Assembly (NCBI RefSeq): GCF_014673495.1
Contig: NZ_CP051006.1
Span: 4,216,001-4,280,000 of the forward strand
Length of the DNA stretch: 64,000 nt
Reading direction: 5' to 3'
From: Streptomyces griseofuscus
GTDB taxonomy: Bacteria > Actinomycetota > Actinomycetes > Streptomycetales > Streptomycetaceae
Program-made: the position numbers and the translations under genes
In this document: piece after piece, positions 22,251-31,058 of the stretch
Position numbering within the stretch: position 1 is the stretch's first letter
Layout: the number at the start of each line of letters is the position of its first letter
Notes under the pieces: generated by a model
What the model was told of the DNA's origin: nothing
Databases searched by the model: none
What the model saw: the letters and a program-made list of their open reading frames with translations, nothing else

Positions 22251-24431
22251 ATGCGTACAGATGAGCCGCTCCCGGCCGTCGGGGACGTCCTCGCCGCCCT
22301 CGCGACCGGGCTGTGGCACTGGGACACCGCGGACAAGCTGGTCATCGTGGACGCGGAGGCGGCGCGGCTGCTCGGGCTGCCCGCGGCGTCGGCCACCCTC
22401 ACCGAGGCCCAGACCCGGGCCCGGCTGCATCCGGCCGACTGGAACGAGATCACCGCGGTGGTGCAGCTCGCGGTCGCCGAGGGCACGCTCGCCGAGGTGC
22501 GGGTGCGGATCATGGACGAGGAGGGCACGGTCCTGCGCGTCGTACGCAGCCGTTCGAAGCCGTCGTACGACGCCGAGCGGCGCGCCTATGTGCTGACCGG
22601 CACCCTCCAGGAGGTCGCCGAGCCGGGACCGGACCCGGCGGGCGGCCGCACCGCGGTCACCGGGCCCTGGCGGCGCTCACGGGAGGCGTTCCTGCTGGAC
22701 GCGGGCCGGGCGCTGGCCGAGGCGCGGTCCACGGCGGAGGTGCTGCGGGTCGCGGCCGGCCTGTCGATGCCGGGCTTCTCGCCGAACGGCCTGGTGGTGT
22801 TCGGGGTGGAGGGCGACCGGCTGACGATGATCGGCCACCACGGTCACCAGTCCGACGAGATGGGCCCGTTCACCAGCATGCCGCTGGGGCTGGAGTACCC
22901 GGCGGCCGAGGTGGTGCGCACCGGGCAGGCGGTGTACCTCTCCTCGCCGGAGGAGTACCGGGACCGCTATCCGGTGACCTGGCCGCTGGCCCGGCCCTTC
23001 GGGCGCAGTTCCTGGGCGTTCCTGCCGCTGACCGTGGGCGGGCGCACGATGGGCGCCTGGATGGCGGGCTTCGCCCATACGGTGCGCTTCACCCCGGACG
23101 AGCGGGCGGTGCTGACGACGGTGGCCCGGATGCTCGCGCAGGCCCTGTCCCGGGCGGAGACCGCCGAGTCGGAGCGGGAGCTGACGGAGGGTCTCCAGCG
23201 CTCCATGCTGCCCTCGCTGGGCCCGGAGGTCCCTGGGGTGCGGATCGCCGCCCGCTACATCCCGACCGGCGGCGGACTCCAGGTGGGGGGCGACTGGTAC
23301 GACATGATCCCGCTGCCCGCCGGACGGTTCGCGCTGGTCATCGGGGATGTGCAGGGCCACGATGTGCGGGCGGCCGGGCTGATGGGCCAGCTGCGGATCG
23401 CGCTGCGCGCCTACGCCTCCGAGGGGCACCGCCCGGACGCCGTGCTCTCGCGCGCCTCCCGCTTCCTGCACGGGATGACAAACGACGAGGAGACGTCCGA
23501 CCCGCGGTTCGCGACCTGTCTGTACGTGGCGGTCGATCCGGTGAGCGGGCGGCTGGAGATCGCCCGCGCGGGCCATCCGGACCCGGTGATCCGGATGGCC
23601 GACGGCACGGTGATGCTGCGGCCGACGGCGGGCGGGCTGCCGCTGGGCATCGACCCGGACGCGGACTATCCGACGACCCGGTTCGCGCTCCAGCCCGGGG
23701 AGACGCTGATGCTGTGCACGGACGGGCTGATCGAGACCGGCGGGCACGACCTGGACAGCGGCTGGCTGCGGCTGCGCTCGATCCTGGAGCGCCACGAGGA
23801 CGATCTGGAGGCGCTGGCCGACGCGCTGGTGCAGGGCGTGCACGGGCCGTCCTCGCACCACACGACGGGCCCGCTGGCCGACCGGCGCGAGGACGACATC
23901 GCGCTGTTGCTGCTGTGCCGCCCCGGGCCGGGCTGTGGCTGCGCCGACACGGTGACGGTACGGCCCCGGGTGCGGCGCATGCTGCATTCCGTGGGCCAGG
24001 ACGAGCCGGAGCGGATCGCCGTGGCACGCCGGAACGTGCGCGACCTGCTGCACGACTGGGCCGCCCCGGACCAGGTCGACTCGGCGGAGCTGCTGGTCTC
24101 CGAGATGGTCACCAACGTCCTGGTGCACACCGACGCGGACGCGCTGCTGCTGGTCGAGGTCGTCGAGGAGGACGGGCGGCGCAGGCTGCGGGTCGAGGTC
24201 TTCGACAGCGGCGACGACCTCCCGCACAAACGCCGGCCCGGCGAACTGGCCTCCTCCGGGCGCGGACTGCTGCTCATCGGGCTCCTGGCGCACGCGTGGG
24301 GGGTGGACCCGCGGGGCGAGGGCAAGAGCATCTGGTTCGAGCTCTACGAAGGTCCGGGGGAGCCGGGCGGCGGGGTACCGGGCGAGGGGGTTCCGGGCGA
24401 CGGGGAGTCGTCCGTGGTCGAGGGGCCGTAG
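22251..24431 (+). CDS. PAS-GAF-SpoIIE phosphatase with C-terminal HATPase domain
   Basis: A 726-aa cytoplasmic signalling protein. Domains in order: PAS (about 15-115, GLWHWDTADKLVIVD), GAF (about 145-310), PP2C/SpoIIE phosphatase (about 320-560: VGGDWYDMIP, VIGDVQGHDVRA, LCTDGLIETGG, REDDIALLLL) and an anti-sigma-type histidine-kinase-like ATPase (about 585-700: LLVSEMVTNVLVHT, VFDSGDDLP, GRGLLLIGLL). This combination is typical of Streptomyces and is thought to act in partner-switching control of sigma factors, with both kinase-like and phosphatase functions on anti-anti-sigma proteins. The ligand of PAS/GAF is unknown. The last 88 bp overlap the convergent AI-2E transporter gene. Confidence 0.92.
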   Translation: MRTDEPLPAVGDVLAALATGLWHWDTADKLVIVDAEAARLLGLPAASATLTEAQTRARLHPADWNEITAVVQLAVAEGTLAEVRVRIMDEEGTVLRVVRSRSKPSYDAERRAYVLTGTLQEVAEPGPDPAGGRTAVTGPWRRSREAFLLDAGRALAEARSTAEVLRVAAGLSMPGFSPNGLVVFGVEGDRLTMIGHHGHQSDEMGPFTSMPLGLEYPAAEVVRTGQAVYLSSPEEYRDRYPVTWPLARPFGRSSWAFLPLTVGGRTMGAWMAGFAHTVRFTPDERAVLTTVARMLAQALSRAETAESERELTEGLQRSMLPSLGPEVPGVRIAARYIPTGGGLQVGGDWYDMIPLPAGRFALVIGDVQGHDVRAAGLMGQLRIALRAYASEGHRPDAVLSRASRFLHGMTNDEETSDPRFATCLYVAVDPVSGRLEIARAGHPDPVIRMADGTVMLRPTAGGLPLGIDPDADYPTTRFALQPGETLMLCTDGLIETGGHDLDSGWLRLRSILERHEDDLEALADALVQGVHGPSSHHTTGPLADRREDDIALLLLCRPGPGCGCADTVTVRPRVRRMLHSVGQDEPERIAVARRNVRDLLHDWAAPDQVDSAELLVSEMVTNVLVHTDADALLLVEVVEEDGRRRLRVEVFDSGDDLPHKRRPGELASSGRGLLLIGLLAHAWGVDPRGEGKSIWFELYEGPGEPGGGVPGEGVPGDGESSVVEGP

Positions 24432-25447
24432 CGGTCGCGCAGTTCCTGTACGACGCCGAAGGCGGCCGCGGTCAGCGGGACGGCCAGGAGCATGCCGAGG
24501 ATGCCCGCCACGGAGGCGCCGGCCGTGATGGTGAGCATGACCACCGCGGGATGCATCTGCACGGTACGGCTCTGGATCATCGGCTGGAGCACATGCCCCT
24601 CGAGCACCTGCACGGCGAGCACCACCCCGAGCGTCCACAGCGCGATGACGAAGCCCCGGTCCGCGAGGGCGACGAGCACCGCGACCGCGCCGGAGATGAA
24701 CGCGCCGAGGTAGGGGATGAAGGCGCCGACGAAGACCAGCGCGCCGAGCCCGAGGGCGCCGGGCACCCGGAGGATCAGCAGGCCGACGGTGATGCAGAGG
24801 GCGTCGATCAGGGCGATCAGGGTGGTGCCGCGCATGAACCCCTCGACGGCCCGGTAGGCGCGCCGCGCGACCGCTTCGAGGGTGTCGCCGGTGCCCCGGG
24901 GCGCGATGGAGCGCAGGGCGGTCGCCGCGAGATGGGAGTCGCGCAGGAAGAAGAAGACCAGGACGAGGGCGAGCACGGCCAGCGCGATACTCTCGCCGAC
25001 GACGCTCACCCCGCTGATGACGTTGGACGCGGCCGTGCCGCCGAAACGGCGCAGCAGTTCCCCGGAGTTGGTGGTGAGGTCCTCCAGGCCGGTCCCGGCG
25101 GCCCCGAAGTGCCGGGAGACGCTCTTGGCGGCGTTGCGCAGCGAGGTCATGATCTCGTCGCCGCTGCCGACGAGGGCGGCGACGACGATGTAGACGGCGC
25201 CGCCGACGACGGCCACGACCGCGACGCAGGTCAGCCCGGCCGACACCGAGCGCTGTACGCCGGCCCGCACCAGCCGCCGGTGCAGGGGGGCGAGCAGGGC
25301 GGTGCCGAGGAGGGCGAGCAGGACGGCGGTGACGGCCGTACGCAGCTCTCCGCACAGCCGCACCCCGACCCATCCGACCCCGGCGACCAGCAGCAGCACG
25401 GCGCACCACGCGGCAAGCCGCCGAACGGGCTCGGGCAACAGATGCAC
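24344..25447 (-). CDS. AI-2E family transporter (PerM-like permease)
   Basis: A membrane protein of about 367 aa with eight or so hydrophobic segments, among them LAAWCAVLLLVAGVGWVGV, AVLLALLGTALLAPLH, IALAVLALVLVFFFLRD, LGLGALVFVGAFIPYLGAF and VVMLTITAGASVAGILGMLLA. The signature FVGAFIPYLGAFISG and the EGHVLQPMI motif are characteristic of the family; some members are antiporters and few are truly AI-2 exporters. The frame is open to a TTG at 25543, but that start would use a ribosome site inside the pirin terminator stem, so I prefer the GTG at 25447. The Pro/Gly/Ser-rich C-terminus overlaps the convergent phosphatase gene. Confidence 0.85.
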   Translation of the reverse strand: MHLLPEPVRRLAAWCAVLLLVAGVGWVGVRLCGELRTAVTAVLLALLGTALLAPLHRRLVRAGVQRSVSAGLTCVAVVAVVGGAVYIVVAALVGSGDEIMTSLRNAAKSVSRHFGAAGTGLEDLTTNSGELLRRFGGTAASNVISGVSVVGESIALAVLALVLVFFFLRDSHLAATALRSIAPRGTGDTLEAVARRAYRAVEGFMRGTTLIALIDALCITVGLLILRVPGALGLGALVFVGAFIPYLGAFISGAVAVLVALADRGFVIALWTLGVVLAVQVLEGHVLQPMIQSRTVQMHPAVVMLTITAGASVAGILGMLLAVPLTAAAFGVVQELRDRYGPSTTDDSPSPGTPSPGTPPPGSPGPS

Positions 25448-25543
25448 GTCCCCCAGCGGATCACGCCGGCCGCCGGGTGTCTCGCGCTGCGGGCCGGGCG
25501 GGTGAGCACGGGTCCGGGGCGCCGCTGCCTGCGGTCGGCCCAA

Positions 25544-25583
25544 AGGGCGCCGCTCCAGGCTTCGTCGGCTGGAGGGGCGCCCT
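25544..25583 (-). terminator. Terminator of the pirin gene
   Basis: Arms AGGGCGCCGCTCCAG and CTGGAGGGGCGCCCT pair at 14 of 15 positions around a 10-base loop. The hairpin begins 14 bases after the pirin stop codon on the minus strand. Confidence 0.7.
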
Positions 25584-25597
25584 GTCTCGGGGGAGGG

Positions 25598-26575
25598 TCA
25601 GGCCCGCGGACCCTCGTCCGTCATGCCGTGCACGGCCGGGACGGTGCCGAGGCGGCCCTTCTGGAAGTCCTCGAAGGCCTGCATCAGTTCGTCCTTGGTG
25701 TTCATGACGAAGGGGCCGTAGTGCGCCATCGGCTCACGGATCGGGCGGCCGCCGAGGAGGACGACCTCCAGGTCCGGCGTGTTGCCGTCCTGCCGCTCGT
25801 CCGCGCGCACGGTCAGCGAGGACCCGGCGCCGAAGACGGCCGTCTGGCCGGTGTGGACGGGACGGCGCTCTTCGCCGACGCTGCCGCGGCCCGCCAGCAC
25901 GTACGCCAGCCCGTTGAAGTCCTCCCGCCAGGGCAGCGTGATCTCCGCACCGGGCGCGAGCGTCGCGTGCACCATGGTGATCGGGGTGTGCGTGATGCCG
26001 GGGCCCTCGTGGCCGTCCAGCTCACCGGCGATCACCCGGAGCAGCGCGCCGCCGTCCGGCGAGGTCAGCAACTGGACGCTGCCGGCCCGGATGTCCTGGT
26101 AGCGCGGGGCCATCATCTTGTCCTCGGCCGGGAGGTTCACCCACAGCTGGAGCCCGTGGAAGAGCCCGCCCGAGACGACGAGGTGCTCCGGCGGCGCCTC
26201 GATGTGCAGCAGCCCGGCACCCGCCGTCATCCACTGGGTGTCGCCGTCGGTGATGGTGCCGCCACCGCCGTTGGAGTCCTGGTGGTCGAAGATCCCGTCG
26301 ATGATGTACGTGACGGTCTCGAAGCCGCGGTGCGGGTGCCAGGGGGTGCCCTTGGGCTCGCCCGGCGCGTACTCCACCTCACCCATCTGGTCCATCATGA
26401 TGAACGGGTCGAGATGGCGGTAATTGATCCCCGCGAACGCCCGGCGCACGGGAAAGCCCTCGCCCTCGTATCCGCTCGGCGCGGTGGTGACGGTGAGCAC
26501 CTTGCGCCCCACGGCATCGGCGGGAGCGGTCACACGGGGCAGCGTCAACGGATTCTCGACGGTCACTGCGGGCAT
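25598..26575 (-). CDS. Pirin family protein
   Basis: A 325-aa two-domain cupin protein. The N-terminal metal-binding motifs are visible: TPWHPHRGFETVTY with the HxH pair and, later, GLLHIEAPPEH with His and Glu. Pirins bind a single Fe ion; some are quercetin dioxygenases or redox-sensing cofactors, so the role here cannot be fixed. A very strong AAGGAGG ribosome site precedes the ATG. The upstream region has AGTTGAGCGTTGAACT, with two TTGA steps, possibly part of a promoter or operator. The pirin terminator separates it from the AI-2E gene downstream. Confidence 0.93.
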   Translation of the reverse strand: MPAVTVENPLTLPRVTAPADAVGRKVLTVTTAPSGYEGEGFPVRRAFAGINYRHLDPFIMMDQMGEVEYAPGEPKGTPWHPHRGFETVTYIIDGIFDHQDSNGGGGTITDGDTQWMTAGAGLLHIEAPPEHLVVSGGLFHGLQLWVNLPAEDKMMAPRYQDIRAGSVQLLTSPDGGALLRVIAGELDGHEGPGITHTPITMVHATLAPGAEITLPWREDFNGLAYVLAGRGSVGEERRPVHTGQTAVFGAGSSLTVRADERQDGNTPDLEVVLLGGRPIREPMAHYGPFVMNTKDELMQAFEDFQKGRLGTVPAVHGMTDEGPRA

Positions 26576-26639
26576 GGTGGCTACCTCCTTCGTACGCTCA
26601 CTTTAGTTGAGCGTTGAACTTCTTGCCACCCACAACAGA

Positions 26640-26671
26640 GCGGGCCCGGAGGGAATTCCCTCCGGGCCCGC
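26640..26671 (-). terminator. Terminator of the SseB-like gene
   Basis: A perfect 32-base palindrome (16-base arms centred on GAATTC), beginning with GCGGGCCCGGAGGG. It lies about 53 bases past the stop of the leftward SseB-like gene and between it and the pirin promoter. Confidence 0.75.
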
Positions 26672-26724
26672 GCGGCGACGAGTCTCAGCCGATCGGCCGT
26701 ACGTCCCGCCGGCCGGGCATCCGG

Positions 26725-27207
26725 TCAGCCGTACATCCGGCGCATCGCGAAATCGACCATCTGCTCGACGGCCTTCGCGTCGAACACCATCCGGTGCTCG
26801 CCCTCCATGTCCAGGACGAAGCCGTAGCCGGTCGGCAGCAGGTCGATCACCTCGGCGCCGGTGATCACGAAGTACTTGGACTCCTTGCCCGCGTACCGCC
26901 GCAGCTCCTTGAGCGAGGTGAACATCGGGATCACCGGCTGCTGGGTGTTGTGCAGGGCGAGGAAGCCGGGGGTGTCACCGCGTGGGCAGTACACCTTCGA
27001 CGACGCGAAGATCTGCTGGAAGTCCTCGGGGGACATCTGCCCGGTGGTGAACGCGCGCACCGCGTCCGCGAGCGACGGCGGGGACGGCTCGGGATAGAGC
27101 GGCGGCTGCTGGCCGTACCCGCCGGCCCCGCCCGCCATCTGCTGCTGCCCCGACGTGTACTGCTGCTGCGCGGCGCCGCCGTCCATGGGCTGGCCGTATC
27201 CGTACAT
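26725..27207 (-). CDS. SseB-family protein
   Basis: A 160-aa soluble protein. The first 45 residues are low-complexity Gly/Gln/Tyr/Pro (MYGYGQPMDGG, QQQYTSGQQQM). The rest matches the SseB N-terminal domain: VYCPRGDTPGFLALHN, PVIPMFTSLKELRRYAGKE, YFVITGAEVIDLLPTGYGF. Many Streptomyces carry this family with no defined role; some members relate to type VII secretion loci, which are absent here. It is divergent from the acyl-CoA dehydrogenase. Confidence 0.85.
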   Translation of the reverse strand: MYGYGQPMDGGAAQQQYTSGQQQMAGGAGGYGQQPPLYPEPSPPSLADAVRAFTTGQMSPEDFQQIFASSKVYCPRGDTPGFLALHNTQQPVIPMFTSLKELRRYAGKESKYFVITGAEVIDLLPTGYGFVLDMEGEHRMVFDAKAVEQMVDFAMRRMYG

Positions 27208-27402
27208 GGGCGCAAGCGTACCGAGATCCGGGCCGCCGCAGGGATGGACCCGAAAGGCCCACAGGAGTAGACCCTTCTCACACTTGGCCGGACTGGGGTT
27301 GCGTCTTATTACCGGCGGGTAGCATCATCGTAGCTACTTATTGGTACGTGAAACAGATGCGAGGAGCCAGTGCCTCGCCGATCCCTCAACGGAGCCGTCG
27401 CC

Positions 27403-29229
27403 ATGGGGCACTACAAGTCGAATCTCCGCGACATCGAGTTCAACCTCTTCGAAGTACTCGGGCGCGACAAGGTGTACGGCACCGGCCCGTTCGAGGAGAT
27501 GGACGTCGAGACCGCCAAGAGCGTGCTGGAGGAGCTGACCCGCCTCTCGGAGAACGAGCTGGCCGAGTCCTTCGCCGACGCCGACCGCAACCCGCCGGTC
27601 TTCGACCCGGAGACCAACACCGCGCCGGTCCCGGCGTCCTTCAAGAAGAGCTACCAGGCCTTCATGGACTCCGAGTACTGGCGCCTCGGCCTGCCCGAGG
27701 AGATCGGCGGCACCACCTCGCCGCGCTCTCTGATCTGGGCCTACGCCGAGCTGATCCTGGGCGCCAACCCGGCCGTGTGGATGTACTCCTCGGGCCCCGC
27801 GTTCGCCGGCATCCTCTTCGAGGAGGGCAACGAGGTCCAGAAGCACATCGCCTCGATCGCCGTGGACAAGCAGTGGGGCTCCACGATGGTGCTCACCGAG
27901 CCCGACGCGGGCTCCGACGTGGGCGCCGGCCGCACCAAGGCGGTCCAGCAGGAGGACGGCTCCTGGCACATCGAGGGCGTGAAGCGCTTCATCACCTCGG
28001 GTGAGCACGACATGTCGGAGAACATCCTCCACTACGTGCTCGCGCGTCCCGAGGGCGCCGGCCCCGGCACCAAGGGCCTGTCCCTCTTCCTGGTGCCGAA
28101 GTACGAGTTCGACTTCGAGACCGGCGAGCTGGGCGAGCGCAACGGCGTCTACGCCACCAACGTCGAGCACAAGATGGGCCTGAAGGCCTCCAACACGTGC
28201 GAGATGACCTTCGGCGACCGCCACCCCGCCAAGGGCTGGCTGATCGGCGACAAGCACGACGGCATCCGCCAGATGTTCCGCATCATCGAGTTCGCCCGCA
28301 TGATGGTCGGCACGAAGGCGATCTCCACGCTGTCCACCGGCTACCTGAACGCCCTGGAGTACGCCAAGGAGCGCGTCCAGGGTCCGGACCTGGCCAACTT
28401 CATGGACAAGGCCGCGCCCAAGGTCACCATCACGCACCACCCCGATGTGCGCCGCTCGCTGATGACGCAGAAGGCGTACGCCGAGGGCATGCGCGCCCTG
28501 GTGATGTACACCGCCTCCATCCAGGACGCGATCCAGGTCAAGGAGGCCAACGGCGAGGACGCCTCCGCCGACCACGCCCTCAACGACCTGCTGCTGCCGG
28601 TCGTCAAGGGCTACGGCTCCGAGAAGGCCTACGAGCAGCTGGCCCAGTCGCTTCAGACCTTCGGCGGCTCCGGCTTCCTTCAGGAGTACCCGATCGAGCA
28701 GTACATCCGGGACGCCAAGATCGACACCCTCTACGAGGGCACCACCGCGATCCAGGGCCAGGACTTCTTCTTCCGGAAGATCGTCCGCAACCAGGGCGCC
28801 GCGCTGAACTCGCTCGCCGAGGACATCAAGAAGTTCCTGGCGCTCGGCACCGGCGGCGAGGAGCTGTCCGGCGCCCGCGAGCACCTGGCCAAGGCCGCGG
28901 TGGAGCTGGAGGCGATCGTCGGCCTGATGCTGACCGACCTCGCCGCCACCCAGGACGACGCCAAGAACATCTACAAGGTCGGCCTGAACACCACCCGCCT
29001 GCTGCTCGCCTCCGGCGATGTCATCGTCGGCTACCTGCTGCTCAAGGGTGCCGCCGTCGCCGCCGAGAAGCTCACCACGGCCTCCGCCAAGGACAAGGCG
29101 TTCTACACCGGCAAGATCGCCGCCGCGAAGTTCTTCGCCGCGAACGTCCTGCCGGGCGTCACCCTGGCCCGCAAGCTGTCCACGGGCATCGAGCTGGACC
29201 TGATGGAGCTGGACGAGGCCGCGTTCTAG
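27403..29229 (+). CDS. Acyl-CoA dehydrogenase (FadE-type, long form)
   Basis: A 608-aa flavoprotein catalysing the first step of fatty acyl-CoA beta-oxidation. Present are the FAD/substrate region TMVLTEPDAGSDVGAGRT, KRFITSGEHD, the flavin-contact stretch QTFGGSGFLQEYPIEQY, and the catalytic Glu in LYEGTTAIQGQD. The 600-residue length with a C-terminal extension of about 130 residues marks the long acyl-CoA dehydrogenase group. The ATG at 27403 has GGAG eight bases upstream; a GTG at 27370 is possible. A TACC-GGCG-GGTA inverted repeat at 27310-27321 lies in the promoter and could be a TetR-type operator. A strong terminator follows. Confidence 0.95.
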   Translation: MGHYKSNLRDIEFNLFEVLGRDKVYGTGPFEEMDVETAKSVLEELTRLSENELAESFADADRNPPVFDPETNTAPVPASFKKSYQAFMDSEYWRLGLPEEIGGTTSPRSLIWAYAELILGANPAVWMYSSGPAFAGILFEEGNEVQKHIASIAVDKQWGSTMVLTEPDAGSDVGAGRTKAVQQEDGSWHIEGVKRFITSGEHDMSENILHYVLARPEGAGPGTKGLSLFLVPKYEFDFETGELGERNGVYATNVEHKMGLKASNTCEMTFGDRHPAKGWLIGDKHDGIRQMFRIIEFARMMVGTKAISTLSTGYLNALEYAKERVQGPDLANFMDKAAPKVTITHHPDVRRSLMTQKAYAEGMRALVMYTASIQDAIQVKEANGEDASADHALNDLLLPVVKGYGSEKAYEQLAQSLQTFGGSGFLQEYPIEQYIRDAKIDTLYEGTTAIQGQDFFFRKIVRNQGAALNSLAEDIKKFLALGTGGEELSGAREHLAKAAVELEAIVGLMLTDLAATQDDAKNIYKVGLNTTRLLLASGDVIVGYLLLKGAAVAAEKLTTASAKDKAFYTGKIAAAKFFAANVLPGVTLARKLSTGIELDLMELDEAAF

Positions 29230-29296
29230 AACACGGAACGGCGTCGTTTCCACAGCGCCGGTTCCGGACGTTCCGGACGTCCCCGCCGTTTCCGCG

Positions 29297-29332
29297 CACG
29301 GGCCCGCTCCCCTTACCGGGAGCGGGCCCGTG
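29297..29332 (+). terminator. Terminator of the acyl-CoA dehydrogenase gene
   Basis: A perfect 15-bp stem (CACGGGCCCGCTCCC with GGGAGCGGGCCCGTG) around a 6-base loop, ending 21 bases before the aminopeptidase start codon. Confidence 0.85.
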
Positions 29333-29353
29333 CCCGTCGTTAAGGTGAATCCC

Positions 29354-30652
29354 ATGAGCGCACCAGCCCGCTTCGACCGCGGCCACACCGACGACCTGAT
29401 GTCCTTCCTTGCGGCCGGCCCGTCGCCGTACCACGCCGTGGCGAACGTCGCCGAGCGGCTGGAGAAGGCCGGTTTCAGGCAGGTCGCGGAGACGGACGCC
29501 TGGGACGGCGCCAGCGGCGGCCGGTACGTGCTGCGCGGTGGCGCGATCATCGCCTGGTACGTCCCCGAGGGCGCCGCGCCGCACACCCCGTTCCACATCA
29601 TCGGCGCGCACACCGACTCCCCCAACCTGCGGATCAAGCCGCGCCCGGACACCGGCGCGCACGGCTGGCGGCAGGTCGCCGTGGAGATCTACGGCGGCCC
29701 GCTGATGAACTCCTGGCTGGACCGCGATCTGGGCCTGGCCGGCCGGCTGACCCTGCGCGACGGCTCCACCGTGCTGGTCGACGTGGACCGGCCGCTGCTG
29801 CGGGTGCCGCAGCTCGCCATCCACCTGGACCGCTCGGTCAGCAACGAGGGTCTCAAGCTGGACAAGCAGCGCCACCTCCAGCCGGTGTGGGGCCTCGGCG
29901 ACGAGGTGCTCGACGGTGACCTGATCTCCTTCCTGGAGCAGGAGGCCGGCCTGGAGGCGCACTCGGTGGCCGGCTGGGACCTGATGACGTACCCGGTGGA
30001 GGCACCGGCCTACCTCGGCCGGGACCGCGAACTGGTCGCCGGTCCGCGCATGGACAACCTGCTGTCCGTGCACGCGGGCGCCGCCGCGCTGGCCGCCGCC
30101 GCGACCTCCGGCGCCCCGCTCACCCGCATCCCGGTGCTGGCCGCCTTCGACCACGAGGAGAACGGCTCCCAGTCCGACACCGGCGCGGACGGCCCGCTGC
30201 TCGGCTCCGTCCTGGAGCGCTCGGTGTTCGCCCGGGGCGGGTCCTACGAGGACCGCGCCCGCGCCCTCGCCGGCACCGTGTGCCTCTCCTCCGACACCGG
30301 CCACGCCGTGCACCCCAACTACGCCGAGCGGCACGACCCGACGCACCACCCCCGCGTCAACGGCGGCCCGATCCTCAAGGTGAACGTCAACAACCGCTAC
30401 GCCACGGACGGTTCGGGCCGCGCGGTGTTCGCCGCCGCCTGCGAGAAGGCCGGTGTCCCCTTCCAGTCGTTCGTCTCCAACAACTCCATGCCCTGCGGCA
30501 CCACCATCGGCCCGATCACCGCGGCCCGGCACGGCATCCGCACCGTCGACATCGGCGTGGCCATCCTCTCCATGCACAGCGCCCGCGAACTGTGCGGCGC
30601 CGACGACCCGTTCCTCCTCGCCAACGCCCTGACGGCCTTCCTGGAGGGCTAG
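29354..30652 (+). CDS. apeB: M18 family aminopeptidase
   Basis: A 432-aa cytoplasmic dizinc aminopeptidase that removes N-terminal residues, preferring acidic ones in characterised relatives. Motifs include IIGAHTDSPNLRIKP with the first zinc His, AAFDHEENGSQSD with the catalytic Glu pair, SSDTGHAVHPNYAERHD, NNSMPCGTTIGPITA and the late zinc His in LSMHSARELCG. AAGGTG precedes the ATG at 29354. The transcription start must lie in or just after the preceding terminator, because only 21 bases separate the two. A hairpin terminator follows the stop codon. Confidence 0.95.
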   Translation: MSAPARFDRGHTDDLMSFLAAGPSPYHAVANVAERLEKAGFRQVAETDAWDGASGGRYVLRGGAIIAWYVPEGAAPHTPFHIIGAHTDSPNLRIKPRPDTGAHGWRQVAVEIYGGPLMNSWLDRDLGLAGRLTLRDGSTVLVDVDRPLLRVPQLAIHLDRSVSNEGLKLDKQRHLQPVWGLGDEVLDGDLISFLEQEAGLEAHSVAGWDLMTYPVEAPAYLGRDRELVAGPRMDNLLSVHAGAAALAAAATSGAPLTRIPVLAAFDHEENGSQSDTGADGPLLGSVLERSVFARGGSYEDRARALAGTVCLSSDTGHAVHPNYAERHDPTHHPRVNGGPILKVNVNNRYATDGSGRAVFAAACEKAGVPFQSFVSNNSMPCGTTIGPITAARHGIRTVDIGVAILSMHSARELCGADDPFLLANALTAFLEG

Positions 30653-30660
30653 CCCGCGGT

Positions 30661-30696
30661 CCTCCGTAAGGCCGGGCGGGAACGGTCTTACGGAGG
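30661..30696 (+). terminator. Terminator of apeB
   Basis: Perfect 10-bp arms CCTCCGTAAG and CTTACGGAGG around a 16-base loop, eight bases after the stop codon. Confidence 0.7.
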
Positions 30697-30797
30697 GGCG
30701 GTTGTCGAACGGCCGTCGTACGCAGGGCTACTCGGGGCCGCGGCGGGTACCCGGACGGGACCGGAGATTCCGGAACCGAAAGGGGAGGCGAAGCCTC

Positions 30798-31058
30798 ATG
30801 GGGCTCGGCGGATGCATCATTCTCATCGCCGTGGGGGCCATACTCACGTTCGCGACCGACTGGCACATGCACGGCGTCAATCTCACCGTCGTCGGCCTGA
30901 TCCTGATGGCCGTCGGACTGATCGGCGTCGCCACGTTCAGCGGTATCGCCCGGCGCCGGCGGGTCGTCGTACCGCCCACGACGCCGATCGTGGAGGAGGA
31001 ACCCCACCGCCATCACCACCACACCGGTGACGGCTACACCGACGGCTACGGCGTCTGA
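30798..31058 (+). CDS. Small membrane protein, DUF6458-like
   Basis: An 86-aa protein with two transmembrane helices (MGLGGCIILIAVGAILTFAT and VVGLILMAVGLIGVATFSGI), a basic patch ARRRR, and a short tail with HRHHHH. The start MGLGG and the paired helices fit the actinobacterial DUF6458 family, which has no known role. GGGGAGG lies nine bases before the ATG. Its stop region overlaps the end of the convergent NHL-thioredoxin gene by 13 bases. The His run could bind metal, but nothing supports that further. Confidence 0.85.
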   Translation: MGLGGCIILIAVGAILTFATDWHMHGVNLTVVGLILMAVGLIGVATFSGIARRRRVVVPPTTPIVEEEPHRHHHHTGDGYTDGYGV

